A DNA stretch of 53,418 bases from Bacteroidota bacterium. Its GTDB lineage: Bacteria; Bacteroidota; Ignavibacteria; Ignavibacteriales; Melioribacteraceae. Position 1 is the first letter of the stretch, and each line of letters begins with the position of its first letter. The notes under the pieces are model-generated. The model saw nothing but the letters and a program-made list of their open reading frames with translations, had not been told where the DNA came from and searched no databases. Shown here in pieces: positions 17,727-25,989 of the stretch. Where the stretch lies: positions 1 to 53,418 of the forward strand of contig JAMCSN010000011.1 in NCBI GenBank assembly GCA_023381535.1. The letters are read 5' to 3'. The translations under genes were made by a program, and so were the position numbers.

Positions 17727-17793
17727 GATGTTTCTCCTTCTTTTATTCCGCCGATTTATTCAACTACTGTTGGAACGATCAGCGATTGTTTAA

Positions 17794-18483
17794 CTAATTG
17801 TTGAGAGTCGATATACTCCTTGTAATTGTATTAAGAGTTTGATCGGTGTAAGAATAGTTAGCAATTTCCAACCGCGTGTGTAGTGCAAGCTTCTCCATTA
17901 TATTATGGATATGACTCTTAATGGTATAGATTGATACATGAATTCTTTGACCGATCTCTTTGTTGCTCATACCTTCACCTAGCAACCCTATAACTTCCCG
18001 TTCCCGCTTTGTCATCTGAACTGCTTCTTTCAATTTAGATTTGCCTTCTCTCACAGCGTGATCAACAATCTGGGAAAAAAGAGAATCAACCAAAAGAGGT
18101 GGAAGTACTGTTGCCCCTTCGGATACGGTTCTTATTGTTATCAAGAAGTCTTTAAGCGATGCATCTTTAAGTATGAACCCGTTGGCTCCTGCTTTTACGT
18201 ACTGTAAAATATCGGCTTGTACAGGCGCAAGATCCATAACAATGATTTTGGCTTCCGGAAAATCTTTTTTCACTATTTCCACCACATGTAAACTGTTTTG
18301 ACTTCGCAATCCTAAATCCAGAAGGACAACATTTGGTTTTAACTCTTTAATTTTTACAAGAGTATTCTTGCCATCACCTGATGCGGCAATTATAACAATG
18401 TCCTTTTGAGGCTTTAGAATTGCAAGGATTCCATCCATAAGCAGACGGTTATCTTCGATAAGTAATAATCTGATTTTTTTCAT
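17794..18483 (-). CDS. LuxR/NarL-type response regulator with unusual receiver (RR1)
   Basis: A 229-aa protein: receiver domain 1-125 and LuxR-type HTH about 160-215 (KREREVIGLLGEGMSNKEIGQRIHVSIYTIKSHIHNIMEKL). The acidic pair (E10, D11), phospho-acceptor D56 and K106 (FILKD) are present. However, the phospho-site is followed by LGLRSQNSL instead of the usual MPxMDG, and alignment with NarL puts Asp84 (VMDLAP) where the Ser/Thr switch should be. The paralogue at 51826 shares both changes. No partner kinase is adjacent; the hybrid kinase at 44.7 kb is the only kinase in the window. It is a candidate activator of the repeated promoter. Confidence 0.88.
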   Translation of the reverse strand: MKKIRLLLIEDNRLLMDGILAILKPQKDIVIIAASGDGKNTLVKIKELKPNVVLLDLGLRSQNSLHVVEIVKKDFPEAKIIVMDLAPVQADILQYVKAGANGFILKDASLKDFLITIRTVSEGATVLPPLLVDSLFSQIVDHAVREGKSKLKEAVQMTKREREVIGLLGEGMSNKEIGQRIHVSIYTIKSHIHNIMEKLALHTRLEIANYSYTDQTLNTITRSISTLNN

Positions 18484-18560
18484 GGTCCAGTCTCAATAAA
18501 AAATAAAACCAATAATGATGCTTGAAGAAAAACTCGACCAAAATTGTTGACTATAAAATC

Positions 18561-18608
18561 GGGGTTTGAACAACATGCCGGCATCGAACGGCAAACAAAC
18601 CAAACCCC
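18561..18608 (-). other. Nested stem-loop upstream of RR1
   Basis: GGGGTTTG (18561-18568) pairs with CAAACCCC (18601-18608); inside it TGCCG (18576-18580) pairs with CGGCA (18589-18593). It sits about 80-125 bp upstream of the RR1 start and about 190 bp past the stop of the next gene. It could be a terminator or a leader structure. Nothing else is evident in this 314-bp gap. Confidence 0.4.
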
Positions 18609-18797
18609 TTTGGAAAACAATCTCTTTTTCATCACTTTATTATTAATTATAGTTCTTCTATTCTTGTCTTTATTTTGAGAAATGTCGTTTGAAACAACAT
18701 GTGTGTCTTTGCCGAACCACGCGACAGTAATAAAAGTTTTCTAGCATAATTTTTCACTTAAGCCCATGGCTAAGTTTTGTTATTAATGATTTCACTG

Positions 18798-19304
18798 TCA
18801 TCTGAAACAATATCTTACGCCTAGTGCGGAATCAATTGCATATCCTGGCATAGAAGTCAATTGGAGCGATGGCACAAATTCAATAAACATTTCAAATGGT
18901 GTTTCTATCGGCATCCAAGCAAGCCCAACCACGAAACGAACGGCTAAAGAGTTGTAGTATCCGCCGCCGCTGTTGAAGCGTGCACCAACACCATAATAAA
19001 TTGGGTATTGTTCAGTTAAACCAACGGCATCAAATACATGTAAAAGGTAGTCGAAATGAAAATGAATACGGCTGCCTCCATTATACTTACCGTCGTAACT
19101 GCCAATCCGATCCCCACCGATAGACCAACCTAAACCGAAATCGACTGCAGTGGTTGGAGAAGTCCATAACTTAGCGCTAATGCCGGTTGGTTCACCGATC
19201 ATCGCACCTAGACCAAATGGACGCTGCTGTGCGAAAGACTCTTTAAGAAAAATAGAGAGACAAAGTGTGATCAATATTAATTTCAGAGGTTTCAAACAGA
19301 TCAT
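18798..19304 (-). CDS. Small outer-membrane beta-barrel-like protein
   Basis: A 168-aa protein with a signal peptide (ends KESFAQ). The mature part alternates aromatic and small residues in strands (GLGAMIGEPTGISAKLW, TAVDFGLGWSIGG, RIHFHFDYLLHVF, YPIYYGVGARFN, VGLAWMPI, FEMFIEFVPSLQL, SALGVRYCFR) and ends in an aromatic-Cys-Phe-Arg strand. This is an eight-strand outer-membrane porin-like plan. No function is visible. Element copy 3 lies upstream, so it belongs to the proposed regulon. Confidence 0.7.
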   Translation of the reverse strand: MICLKPLKLILITLCLSIFLKESFAQQRPFGLGAMIGEPTGISAKLWTSPTTAVDFGLGWSIGGDRIGSYDGKYNGGSRIHFHFDYLLHVFDAVGLTEQYPIYYGVGARFNSGGGYYNSLAVRFVVGLAWMPIETPFEMFIEFVPSLQLTSMPGYAIDSALGVRYCFR

Positions 19305-19342
19305 CCTTATTTATTTCACATAGCGTTCTTCACTTACTACCG

Positions 19343-19419
19343 GAATTAAGATGCAACTAATTAGGATGTAAATTCAATCGGTCAAAGGGATGGAAAAGGA
19401 ACTACATCTTTTGGGTGAG
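19343..19419 (-). promoter_or_regulatory. Promoter element copy 3
   Basis: Arms at 19383-19392 and 19405-19413, then CGATTGAATTTA on the minus strand. The best downstream box, TAATTC (19348-19343), is 34 nt after TTTG, six more than in most copies. Its leader sequence is shared with copy 9, including CATCTTAATT and AAGTGAAGAA, so these two form a sub-family. Confidence 0.78.
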
Positions 19420-19586
19420 GTGATTCATTATCAACTCTTGTTATCACTATTTGATTTGAGCCACACTAATTTTCATTTTGGAATTTCTGCAAAATTGTTC
19501 TATCCATATTCTTTTTGTCTTTCAAAATTCAAAATTACATTGTCGGATGTTCTCCGTTATCCAAAGAACTAATGATATTACAAATC

Positions 19587-19721
19587 CTAACCGTGCAATT
19601 GATCGATGATCCCGTGGTTCATCTTCTCATTTTTCTTTTCTCGTTTAGCTGCTTTCTTTTCTTTCATGGTTCTTGCCGGTTCTTTTTTTGAACCCTTTTT
19701 AGCGTTTTGACCTTTGCTCAT
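19587..19721 (-). CDS. 44-aa highly basic small protein
   Basis: ATG at 19721, TAG at 19587, with GGGAAA upstream. The product is rich in Lys and Glu (MSKGQNAKKGSKKEP...KEKKAAKREKKNEK) and ends HGIIDQLHG. It is probably unstructured; similar short Lys-rich proteins accompany stress genes in Bacteroidota. It is 50 bp downstream of the CsbD-like gene and probably shares the transcript driven by element copy 4. Confidence 0.55.
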   Translation of the reverse strand: MSKGQNAKKGSKKEPARTMKEKKAAKREKKNEKMNHGIIDQLHG

Positions 19722-19771
19722 GATTTTTTCCCTTCTTCACTAATTGAAAATTTAGTGCGTTAATAAACCCA

Positions 19772-19996
19772 TTAAACTCTTGAAATTAATTTCTGTAATT
19801 CCTCTTTACTTAGCCCAAGCTTTATTTTAATGTTTTCCCACATCGCGCCTTTTTTCCCTTCGTAATAGCGCAAATCACTATCTGTCAAACTTGGATATTT
19901 CTTTTTGAGCTTCACCTTTTGGATATCCCAATTTTCTTTCATTGAAGGCGTGGATGGTGAGAATTGCCGTAGAGGTGCTTTTTTTCTGGGTGACAT
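19772..19996 (-). CDS. CsbD-like stress protein 1
   Basis: A 74-aa protein. The core from about residue 19 (KENWDIQKVKLKKKYPSLTDSDLRYYEGKKGAMWENIKIKLGLSKEELQKLISRV) follows the CsbD pattern: W-x-x-x-K-x-x-(L/Y)-x-x-LTDxDL, G-K, then a C-terminal helix KxxEEL. The N-terminal 18 residues are basic and Ser/Pro rich. CsbD proteins accumulate in general stress responses but their biochemical role is unknown. Element copy 4 lies 40-110 bp upstream. A second CsbD-like gene at 33021 also has a copy. Confidence 0.8.
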   Translation of the reverse strand: MSPRKKAPLRQFSPSTPSMKENWDIQKVKLKKKYPSLTDSDLRYYEGKKGAMWENIKIKLGLSKEELQKLISRV

Positions 19997-20034
19997 TTAC
20001 TTCATCCTCATGTTTTGACAAAGTTTTACAAAAA

Positions 20035-20105
20035 ATATTAAGTAGAAATAAACTGCCTCACAATAGAGCAAAGGGATGAAAAGGGAACTACATCTCTTGG
20101 ATGAG
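20035..20105 (-). promoter_or_regulatory. Promoter element copy 4
   Basis: Arms 20069-20078 (CAAAGGGATG) and 20091-20099 (CATCTCTTG), CTATTG box, and TAATAT (20040-20035) exactly 28 nt after TTTG. The predicted leader before the CsbD-like gene is about 32 nt. Confidence 0.85.
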
Positions 20106-20198
20106 TAAATAGTTTAACTCAGAATTAATTTTGTTGATGGATCAAAGAGTCGCTGCCAGTATTTTGGGAATAAGCGAACTTTATTATTAGAACTTCCA

Positions 20199-20858
20199 TT
20201 ATAAGGTGGTCTCGAGCACAAGATCTTTCACGCCATTAATTGCAAATTGAATTCCTATACAAATAAGAATAAAACCCATGATTCTCGAAAGACTATCAAC
20301 TCCGTTCACACCAAGTACTCTACGCATAAAACCGGCACTTCGAAGAACCAGCCATGAAACGATTGCAGTAATTACAATCGCAAGAATTACACCGGTAAAA
20401 GCAAAAACTTTGTCATAACCGTGGCGTCCATCGATAGATGACGAAATTGTAATGACTGTTGCAATTGCCCCCGGTCCGCTCAAGCTCGGCATTGCAAGCG
20501 GACTAAATGAGATATCGTGTTTCTGAAGCGCTTCATGTTTTCCTTCTTGAGTGATGTGTCCTTCGCTCGGGAACAACATACGAAATCCGAGAAAGCCTAT
20601 AACCATTCCCCCTGCTATACGAATGCCGGGTATGGAGATGCCGAAGACAACCATTATAAAATGACCGCCTAAAAGAAAGACGATTAAGATACCTGCCATG
20701 TATATGCAAGCTAAAGTAATTTGGCGATTTCGATCTTCTTTAGTTAGATGTCCGCTAATGCCTAATAAAAGAATTGCAGTACTTACCGGATTGATGATTG
20801 GAAGAAGTGTTATGAGTGTGACAAAAACCCAAGAGAAGAAACCGGCTATGTCTTGCAT
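20199..20858 (-). CDS. MarC-family inner-membrane protein
   Basis: About 219 aa with six hydrophobic helices. LITLLPIINPVSTAILLLGIS (INP motif), IAGGMVIGFLGFRML and PLAMPSLSGPGAIATVI (the second half-repeat with P-x-x-x-GPG) are diagnostic of the MarC/UPF0056 family. The start is placed at 20858 (MQDIAG) because AAGGA lies 7-8 nt upstream; the frame opens earlier. The transported substrate of MarC proteins is not established, and the old link with multidrug resistance is not supported. It stands alone with no element copy directly upstream. Confidence 0.85.
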   Translation of the reverse strand: MQDIAGFFSWVFVTLITLLPIINPVSTAILLLGISGHLTKEDRNRQITLACIYMAGILIVFLLGGHFIMVVFGISIPGIRIAGGMVIGFLGFRMLFPSEGHITQEGKHEALQKHDISFSPLAMPSLSGPGAIATVITISSSIDGRHGYDKVFAFTGVILAIVITAIVSWLVLRSAGFMRRVLGVNGVDSLSRIMGFILICIGIQFAINGVKDLVLETTL

Positions 20859-20963
20859 AAAAGATCCTTTGAGTGAAGAATGATATTTAACGTGATAAGA
20901 TTTCTCTCGCATTCACTAATTGATTAGTGTAGTTATATTTTCTCATGATAAAAGAAAAAATAT

Positions 20964-21575
20964 TTATAATAAACTTACTATAGCAATAACACCGGAAACA
21001 ATTATCAATACACCGGCAATTCTGTTTACCCATCGCAGCCCGACTAAGTCCAGCTTCCTTCTAAAAAATAATGCCCCGGAACTAAGTAAGAAAAACCATA
21101 GACCAGAACCAATAAAGACTCCCGCAACAAGAGCTGCTGCAGAAAAGTAACCAAGTCCGTTTCCTAAACCAAGCGCCGCAAACACAGCGATAAAAACAAA
21201 GATGGTCATAGGATTAGTAAGCGTTAGAAAAACAGTAGTGAGATATGATCGTAAAATTCCACCGCTTTTGAAGGGGATTTTAGGATCAGCAGGGAGAGCG
21301 CGAAATGTTCTTACACCAAGGAATAGAAGAAGTGCTCCTCCAACTAGCCGTATCCAAATTCTTTGACTAACAAGCGTAGTTGAAATAACCGTAAGTCCAA
21401 ACGCAGCAACACAACCGTAAAGCAAATCTGCCGTTGCGGCTCCAAGTCCTATAATTAATCCGCGTAATCTTCCCTCGGTTAGTGTTTTGCGGATGCACAT
21501 AATTCCAATAGGTCCAATAGGCACCGCCATTGCAAAACCAATAAAGATTCCCTTAAGAAAAAAAACTGCTTCCAT
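20964..21575 (-). CDS. LysE-family translocator
   Basis: About 203 aa with six predicted helices. The N-terminal signature FLKGIFIGFAMAVPIGPIGIMCIRKTLTEGR and FLTLTNPMTIFVFIAVFAALG (TNP in the second half) are typical of LysE/RhtB exporters of amino acids. The ATG at 21575 is preferred to an upstream TTG at 21590, with GAAAG as ribosome site. The substrate cannot be assigned. It is on the same strand as the MarC gene, about 105 bp upstream of it. Confidence 0.85.
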   Translation of the reverse strand: MEAVFFLKGIFIGFAMAVPIGPIGIMCIRKTLTEGRLRGLIIGLGAATADLLYGCVAAFGLTVISTTLVSQRIWIRLVGGALLLFLGVRTFRALPADPKIPFKSGGILRSYLTTVFLTLTNPMTIFVFIAVFAALGLGNGLGYFSAAALVAGVFIGSGLWFFLLSSGALFFRRKLDLVGLRWVNRIAGVLIIVSGVIAIVSLL

Positions 21576-21639
21576 ATTAACATCTTTCAATCATGGTGGA
21601 AGTGTAAATTATCGAGCGTACAAAACACAATAATGTTAC

Positions 21640-22179
21640 TTACTTTACTTTGTACTTGAACTGACTAGTTTTGTAGCCCGCACCAACATTGAGATTAATA
21701 GTAAACAGATATTCGCCTTTTTCATTTAACGATACGCCGCCGCCGAAGTGATTCATCATTGGCTGAAGGTTCACAGAAGATACCACCTTTGATGGGGAAA
21801 CAATTTCAACCTTGGCACTGGTATCGGCGAACTGTTTTCCACTGGTAATATTTGTCACGTCAAAAATAAAGTAGTGCGTTCCTTTCAATACTGCTTCCTT
21901 AGTTGCCTTATCCATTTCCATTTTATTATCCATTTTGCCCATCAACTTGCCCATATTTGTTTTTTGCATTCCCTGATATTTCTTTTGGGTAATGATCCAC
22001 ACTTTTGTGTTGAGACTGTCCACTGTTGATTCATAAACGGGCTTACCCAGCACACTTGAAACATCACTTTTATTTATGATGGTTTTCGTCTTCGCTTTTT
22101 GTTTAGTCTGTCCCAACATGGTTAGCGCTAGAACGATTACTAGAATCGTCGTTGTGATAAATACATTTCTTGTTTTCAT
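21640..22179 (-). CDS. Secreted protein, paralogue of 25408-25989
   Basis: A 179-aa protein with a signal peptide (VFITTTILVIVLALTMLGQ). The mature domain has KPVYESTVDSLNTKVWIITQKKYQGMQK, KATKEAVLKGTHYFIFDVTN, AKVEIVSPSKVVSSVNLQPMMNHFGGGVSLNEKGEYLFTINLN and a final SQFKYKVK. The gene at 25408 repeats this plan almost segment by segment. The all-beta pattern with a PMMNHFG core looks like an Ig-like or FixH/YtkA-like periplasmic domain. Function unknown; it lies just upstream of the translated chaperone genes' 3' side. Confidence 0.7.
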   Translation of the reverse strand: MKTRNVFITTTILVIVLALTMLGQTKQKAKTKTIINKSDVSSVLGKPVYESTVDSLNTKVWIITQKKYQGMQKTNMGKLMGKMDNKMEMDKATKEAVLKGTHYFIFDVTNITSGKQFADTSAKVEIVSPSKVVSSVNLQPMMNHFGGGVSLNEKGEYLFTINLNVGAGYKTSQFKYKVK

Positions 22180-22272
22180 AAAGATCCCTTTTAATTAATT
22201 TGTTTGTAAAATGTAATGCTGACATCTTCAGTTTCAATTAACATTTTTTTTAAAGTAGCCGATCATTGTGTT

Positions 22273-23211
22273 CTAGTTCGGTGCGCGGTTTTTTAGTGCT
22301 GCTAATTTTCTGAACATGTCCAGTTCTTCTTCGTTGAGATTATCGGGTAACACGATCTCGACTTTCACAAACAGATTTCCAAACTCATTCTTTTTTGCAT
22401 AGACCGGCATTCCTAATCCTCTAAGTCTGAGTTCTTTTCCATTTGATGTTAATTTCGGAATATTGATCGTGACCTTTCCTTTTAGTGTTTTGATCTGAGT
22501 CTTTCCGCCGAGGACAGCAGTATACAATTCAACGGGAAGGACACGTTGGAGATCATTTCCCATCCTGTGAAATTCCGCATTAGGTGCAATCTTGACGGTT
22601 AGATATAGGTCGCCACTTGGACCGCCGTTTAATCCCGCACCTCCTTTGCTCGCAATTCTTAGTCTCTGCAGGTCCGCAACTCCTGGTTTGATGGCCACCT
22701 TAATAGTTTGACTATTGAGTTTGATGAGACGAGCTGTGCCGTGATATGCTTCTTCTAGCGAAAGAGTTGTTTCTGTTTCTAGATCCTCACCTTTGCGAAC
22801 AACGCCCCGTCTTCCTTGTCGCTGACTGCTAGGTCGTCCGAACAACATTTCAAAAAGATCATTGACACCCTCGTCGGTAAACATTGTGTTGGCGTCATTC
22901 GTGCTCGTCCTATACCTTTGTCCGCCACGTCCGCTTGAGTACTTAGACCAATCAAATCCTCCCGGCTGCGCCCCTGATTCCTCGTAGTGTTTCCAATCCG
23001 CGCCAAATTGATCGTACTTTTTTCGTTTCACTGGATCGCTGAGAACTTCATTTGCCTCGCTGATAATCTTGAACCGTTCCTCTGCCGCCTTATCTCCGTT
23101 ATTCTTGTCGGGATGATATTTGACGGCAAGCCTTCGATACGCTTTTTTGATCTCAGCAGATGTTGCGGTCTTTGCAACCCCCAGTTCTTTGTAGTAATCT
23201 TTGTAGGTCAT
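22273..23211 (-). CDS. CbpA-type DnaJ co-chaperone
   Basis: A 312-aa class B J-protein. J domain 1-70 with the HPD motif at 33-35 (KYHPDKN), a Gly/Ser-rich linker at 80-105, then two C-terminal substrate-binding beta-domains (about 140-300: [67 protein letters not shown]). The four CxxCxGxG zinc repeats of DnaJ are absent. It stimulates Hsp70 ATPase. A GrpE gene lies 50 bp upstream on the same strand, so the pair forms an Hsp70 accessory operon without a local dnaK. Confidence 0.92.
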   Translation of the reverse strand: MTYKDYYKELGVAKTATSAEIKKAYRRLAVKYHPDKNNGDKAAEERFKIISEANEVLSDPVKRKKYDQFGADWKHYEESGAQPGGFDWSKYSSGRGGQRYRTSTNDANTMFTDEGVNDLFEMLFGRPSSQRQGRRGVVRKGEDLETETTLSLEEAYHGTARLIKLNSQTIKVAIKPGVADLQRLRIASKGGAGLNGGPSGDLYLTVKIAPNAEFHRMGNDLQRVLPVELYTAVLGGKTQIKTLKGKVTINIPKLTSNGKELRLRGLGMPVYAKKNEFGNLFVKVEIVLPDNLNEEELDMFRKLAALKNRAPN

Positions 23212-23261
23212 AGTATTACTGTTTCATACTCATTCAAGGATGCAACCTCAAATGATATTTG

Positions 23262-23759
23262 TTATCCGGAAACTCGCACTTGCGCAGCGCGAAGTAATTC
23301 ATTATTCAAGAGATAACCACGACGCAACACATCAACAACGGTTCTCGGCTCACTACCTTCATGTGTCGCCATAGCAACAGCTTCATGCAGATTATGATCG
23401 AATGAAGTACCAACACATTCGAAGGGAAGTACTCTGTGTTTTTCCAATAGCGCAAGAAATTTTTTATGAATTACTTGCAGTCCTTCTACAGTGGGTAGCT
23501 TGGCATCGTTTGCGAACTCTAACGCTTTTTCTATATCATCAATGATGTCTAATAGGGAAAGGAATAGTCCACGCATGCTTTCTTCCACAACCTTGTTTCC
23601 GTCACGCTCAATGCGACGACGATAATTCTTGAAGTCTGCAAGTGTGCGGACATGCTTTTCGCGCTCATCAATTAATTCTTCTTGCAATCTCTGGATTTCT
23701 GCTTCCAAATCACTAGGCGGCAATAAGTTCTGTTCTCTTTCGCACATGTCTAATCCCAT
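23262..23759 (-). CDS. grpE: GrpE nucleotide-exchange factor
   Basis: A 165-aa GrpE. An N-terminal coiled coil (EAEIQRLQEELIDEREKHVRTLADFKNYRRRIERD) precedes the four-helix region (LFLSLLDIIDDIEKALEFA, GLQVIHKKFLALLEKH), then the beta-wing (VGTSFDHNLHEAVAMATHEGSEPRTVVDVLRRGYLLNNELLRAAQVRVS). The order and length match the family, with a short N-terminal tail. GAGGTG 4 nt before the ATG supports the start. It exchanges ADP on DnaK and is co-transcribed with the CbpA-type J-protein. Confidence 0.93.
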   Translation of the reverse strand: MGLDMCEREQNLLPPSDLEAEIQRLQEELIDEREKHVRTLADFKNYRRRIERDGNKVVEESMRGLFLSLLDIIDDIEKALEFANDAKLPTVEGLQVIHKKFLALLEKHRVLPFECVGTSFDHNLHEAVAMATHEGSEPRTVVDVLRRGYLLNNELLRAAQVRVSG

Positions 23760-23771
23760 TGTACACCTCTT

Positions 23772-24236
23772 TTATTGTTCGCCTACTTTTTTTTTACTGA
23801 ATCGGTTCAAGATTTTTTTCCCTTCTTCTTTTGTTTTCTCAGCTAGTTCAGAATATTCCTTTGAAAGCTCGGTTATCTCGTCTTCTGTTTTTTCTTCTGC
23901 ATTCATTACCGCATTGCTTGCAGGCTCGTGTGATGCGACAAGTTCATTAACTTTTAAATGAAGTGAGCCTGAGAAACGGTTGAACGATTTTTGAATAATA
24001 AATAAATTCAAAAAAGTAATCCCGAGAATTACATCTCCTATGATGGAATGAATATCCTGCGTGTAAAACTGCTCGTTGGCAAACCAAAATATTACCAACC
24101 CTAAGGCAATAATAAATGTGATGGAATTGCCGAGAATGGCCGTGGCAAGGGAAGTAAGTTTTTCAAAACCTTTTTCTGTATGTCTGTATATATTTTTATG
24201 GCTTTTGATATATTTTTTATTGGTTGATTTTAACAT
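23772..24236 (-). CDS. Low-affinity iron permease-family membrane protein
   Basis: A 154-aa protein. Two or three helices (about 30-50 and 68-88) with SLATAILGNSITFIIALGLVIFWFANEQF and IIGDVILGITFLNLFIIQKSFNRFSGSLHLKVNELVA match the Iron_permease family (small plant-type/bacterial proteins related to yeast Fet4). The last 60 residues are a charged coiled coil (EEKTEDEITELSKEYSELAEKTKEEGKK). Iron transport in bacteria is not established for this family. It ends 12 bp before the GrpE start and may be in the same operon. Confidence 0.7.
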   Translation of the reverse strand: MLKSTNKKYIKSHKNIYRHTEKGFEKLTSLATAILGNSITFIIALGLVIFWFANEQFYTQDIHSIIGDVILGITFLNLFIIQKSFNRFSGSLHLKVNELVASHEPASNAVMNAEEKTEDEITELSKEYSELAEKTKEEGKKILNRFSKKKVGEQ

Positions 24237-24308
24237 TATTCAGTTAAATGTTTTTATTTGTGTAAAATTAATTTGCGAAATATTCTTCATTAGCTTTGCA
24301 CATAACTC

Positions 24309-24428
24309 TTACAATCTGTTTGCCAATATTTTCTTCCGAAACCAACTAATGAATGCCTTCTTAGTATTTTCCAATTCTTGAATTGCGTTTTGTTCATTCT
24401 CAATATTTATTGTTACATTACCAATCAC
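24309..24428 (-). CDS. 39-aa protein overlapping the PPK2 stop
   Basis: A GTG at 24428 overlaps the PPK2 TGA as GTGA, and the frame runs to TAA at 24309. The product (MIGNVTINIENEQN, AIQELENTKKAFISWF, RKKILANRL) looks like one amphipathic helix with a basic end. The 4-nt overlap is a standard sign of translational coupling and is the main support. No relative is known to me. It could be a small accessory of PPK2 or chance coding. Confidence 0.4.
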   Translation of the reverse strand: MIGNVTINIENEQNAIQELENTKKAFISWFRKKILANRL

Positions 24429-25231
24429 TTCACTAGCCGACCATTATCGAGATTTGAGATATCGTATTCAAATACAATCTGGGGGTCTGGTCGAACCAAT
24501 TGTTTATCCTTGTCGGCGTAAAGAAGCCGACTGAGTAAATCCTTTATTAGATTTAGCCGCGCTAAACGTTTGTCGTTAGTACGTACTAGAATCCAAGGCG
24601 CCATCGAGTTATGCGAGCGCGCCAGCATCTCGTTACGGGCCATGCTGTATTTTTTCCAATGCTTAATCGCTTGGTCGTCGATCGGGCTGATTTTCCACTG
24701 CTTTAAAGGATCCGCTTTCCGCTCCTTCAGTCGACGCTTTTGTTCAGCTTTACTAATGTCTAGATAGTACTTAAGGAGCTTGATGCCAGAACGGACCAAC
24801 ATGTTCTCAAAATTTGGAACCGAGACCATGAACTCCTCATATTCAGCCTCGGTACAAAAACCCATCACTCGTTCTACACCTGCACGGTTATACCAACTGC
24901 GATTAAAAAGCACAAGTTCTTGAGCTGCCGGTAAATAAGGAACATAACGCTGGAAGTACCACGACGCACTATCCCTATCCGAGGGCTTGCCAAGGGCAAC
25001 TACCCTGGTTTCGCGTGGACTCAAATTCTTGACAATACGCTTAATTGTCCCGTCCTTGCCGGACGCATCGCGACCCTCCATGATAATCAGAATCTTATCA
25101 TTGCTATTAATAAAGTGCCGTTGCAGCTTAACTAGTTCAACCCGGAGTTTGTGCAATGTTTTCTTATATGTCTTTTTCGACTTTTGAAGGTCGACGCCGC
25201 TCGATTCTGTTTGAGTAATTTTCTTACTCAT
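24425..25231 (-). CDS. ppk2: Polyphosphate kinase 2
   Basis: A single-domain PPK2 of about 268 aa. Walker A-like GRDASGKDG at about 53-61, then LGKPSDRDSASWYFQRYVPYLPAAQELVLFNRSWYNRAGVERVMGF (Walker B-like and lid region), KYYLDISKAEQKRRL and a closing WILVRTNDKRLARLNLIKDLLSRL. PPK2 moves phosphate between polyphosphate and nucleoside di- or monophosphates in the cytoplasm; class cannot be fixed from sequence alone. The start at 25231 is preferred because AAAGGA lies about 7 nt upstream; an ATG 6 nt earlier is too close to it. It fits the stress character of the block. Confidence 0.92.
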   Translation of the reverse strand: MSKKITQTESSGVDLQKSKKTYKKTLHKLRVELVKLQRHFINSNDKILIIMEGRDASGKDGTIKRIVKNLSPRETRVVALGKPSDRDSASWYFQRYVPYLPAAQELVLFNRSWYNRAGVERVMGFCTEAEYEEFMVSVPNFENMLVRSGIKLLKYYLDISKAEQKRRLKERKADPLKQWKISPIDDQAIKHWKKYSMARNEMLARSHNSMAPWILVRTNDKRLARLNLIKDLLSRLLYADKDKQLVRPDPQIVFEYDISNLDNGRLVK

Positions 25232-25349
25232 GGTCATTTCCTTTAGTTCTGATAAATTATATCGCCGTGATACTAGTTAAAAAACTCGATGATGTGAAGA
25301 TCATAGGATTCCTTTTCATCATCGTCACCAATATGTGATGTCCTCTCGA

Positions 25350-25372
25350 ACCCGAACCGATATCGTTCGGGT
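25350..25372. terminator. 8-bp GC-rich hairpin between two genes
   Basis: ACCCGAAC (25350-25357) pairs with GTTCGGGT (25365-25372), 36 bp past the stop at 25408 of the upstream minus gene. No U-run follows, so the terminator role is tentative. Confidence 0.4.
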
Positions 25373-25407
25373 CGTTACATGTTACACAATACTCTATCTG
25401 ATGACAG

Positions 25408-25989
25408 TTAATCTTCTACTTCGTATTGGAACTGTGTAGTCTTGATGACTCCATCAACATTTACGCTAACTGTAAACTGATATTCTCCTTCGTCGTCGAG
25501 CTCGAGGCCTACTCCAAAGTGGTTCATCATAGGCTTGAGGTCAACCGAAGAATTTTTCTTTGATGGAGATACAATCAGTATCTTAACGCTAGCGTTAGAG
25601 ATTTCATTTCCGCTTGCCGCATCTGTTAGGAAAAGCATAATATGGTGCGTGCCTGCCATCATTGCTTCCTTTGTCGCTTTATCCATCATCATGCCATCAT
25701 GATTCATTCCTTTCATATCCTTGTTCATCGCCATGTTGGTATCTTTCATCTCCATGCGTTCATGTCGCATTTTCTTCATCATCTTTTTGTGATGTTTTTG
25801 CGTCATAAGCCAAACTTTCATGTGAAGCCCTTCGACTGTCGTATCGACAGTAGGTTTTCCCATCATGCTTGACATGTCATGCATTTTCATTTCTGACTTG
25901 GTCTTATCGTCTTGATTGTTCTGTCCGAGCATTGGCAGTGTCAGAGCGATTGCCATGATGGTTGAAAAAAATACAAATTTAATTTTCAT
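25408..25989 (-). CDS. Secreted Met/His-rich protein, paralogue of 21640-22179
   Basis: A 193-aa protein with a signal peptide (ends LPMLGQ). It shares with the 21640 protein the blocks MMGKPTVDTTVEGLHMKVWLMTQK, DKATKEAMMAGTHHIMLFLTD, VKILIVSPSKKNSSVDLKPMMNHFG and EGEYQFTVSVNV. It differs by an inserted Met/His/Lys region (about residues 65-105: KHHKKMMKKMRHERMEMKD, MAMNKDMKGMNHDGMMM) with a composition like copper-binding periplasmic proteins. Metal binding is an inference. The duplicates are separated by the DnaJ-GrpE-iron permease-PPK2 group. Confidence 0.7.
   Translation of the reverse strand: MKIKFVFFSTIMAIALTLPMLGQNNQDDKTKSEMKMHDMSSMMGKPTVDTTVEGLHMKVWLMTQKHHKKMMKKMRHERMEMKDTNMAMNKDMKGMNHDGMMMDKATKEAMMAGTHHIMLFLTDAASGNEISNASVKILIVSPSKKNSSVDLKPMMNHFGVGLELDDEGEYQFTVSVNVDGVIKTTQFQYEVED

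Noticed and set aside
25340..25380. tRNA-like GAACCCGAACC segment.
   Set aside because: It is one arm of a simple hairpin; no cloverleaf can be drawn around it.
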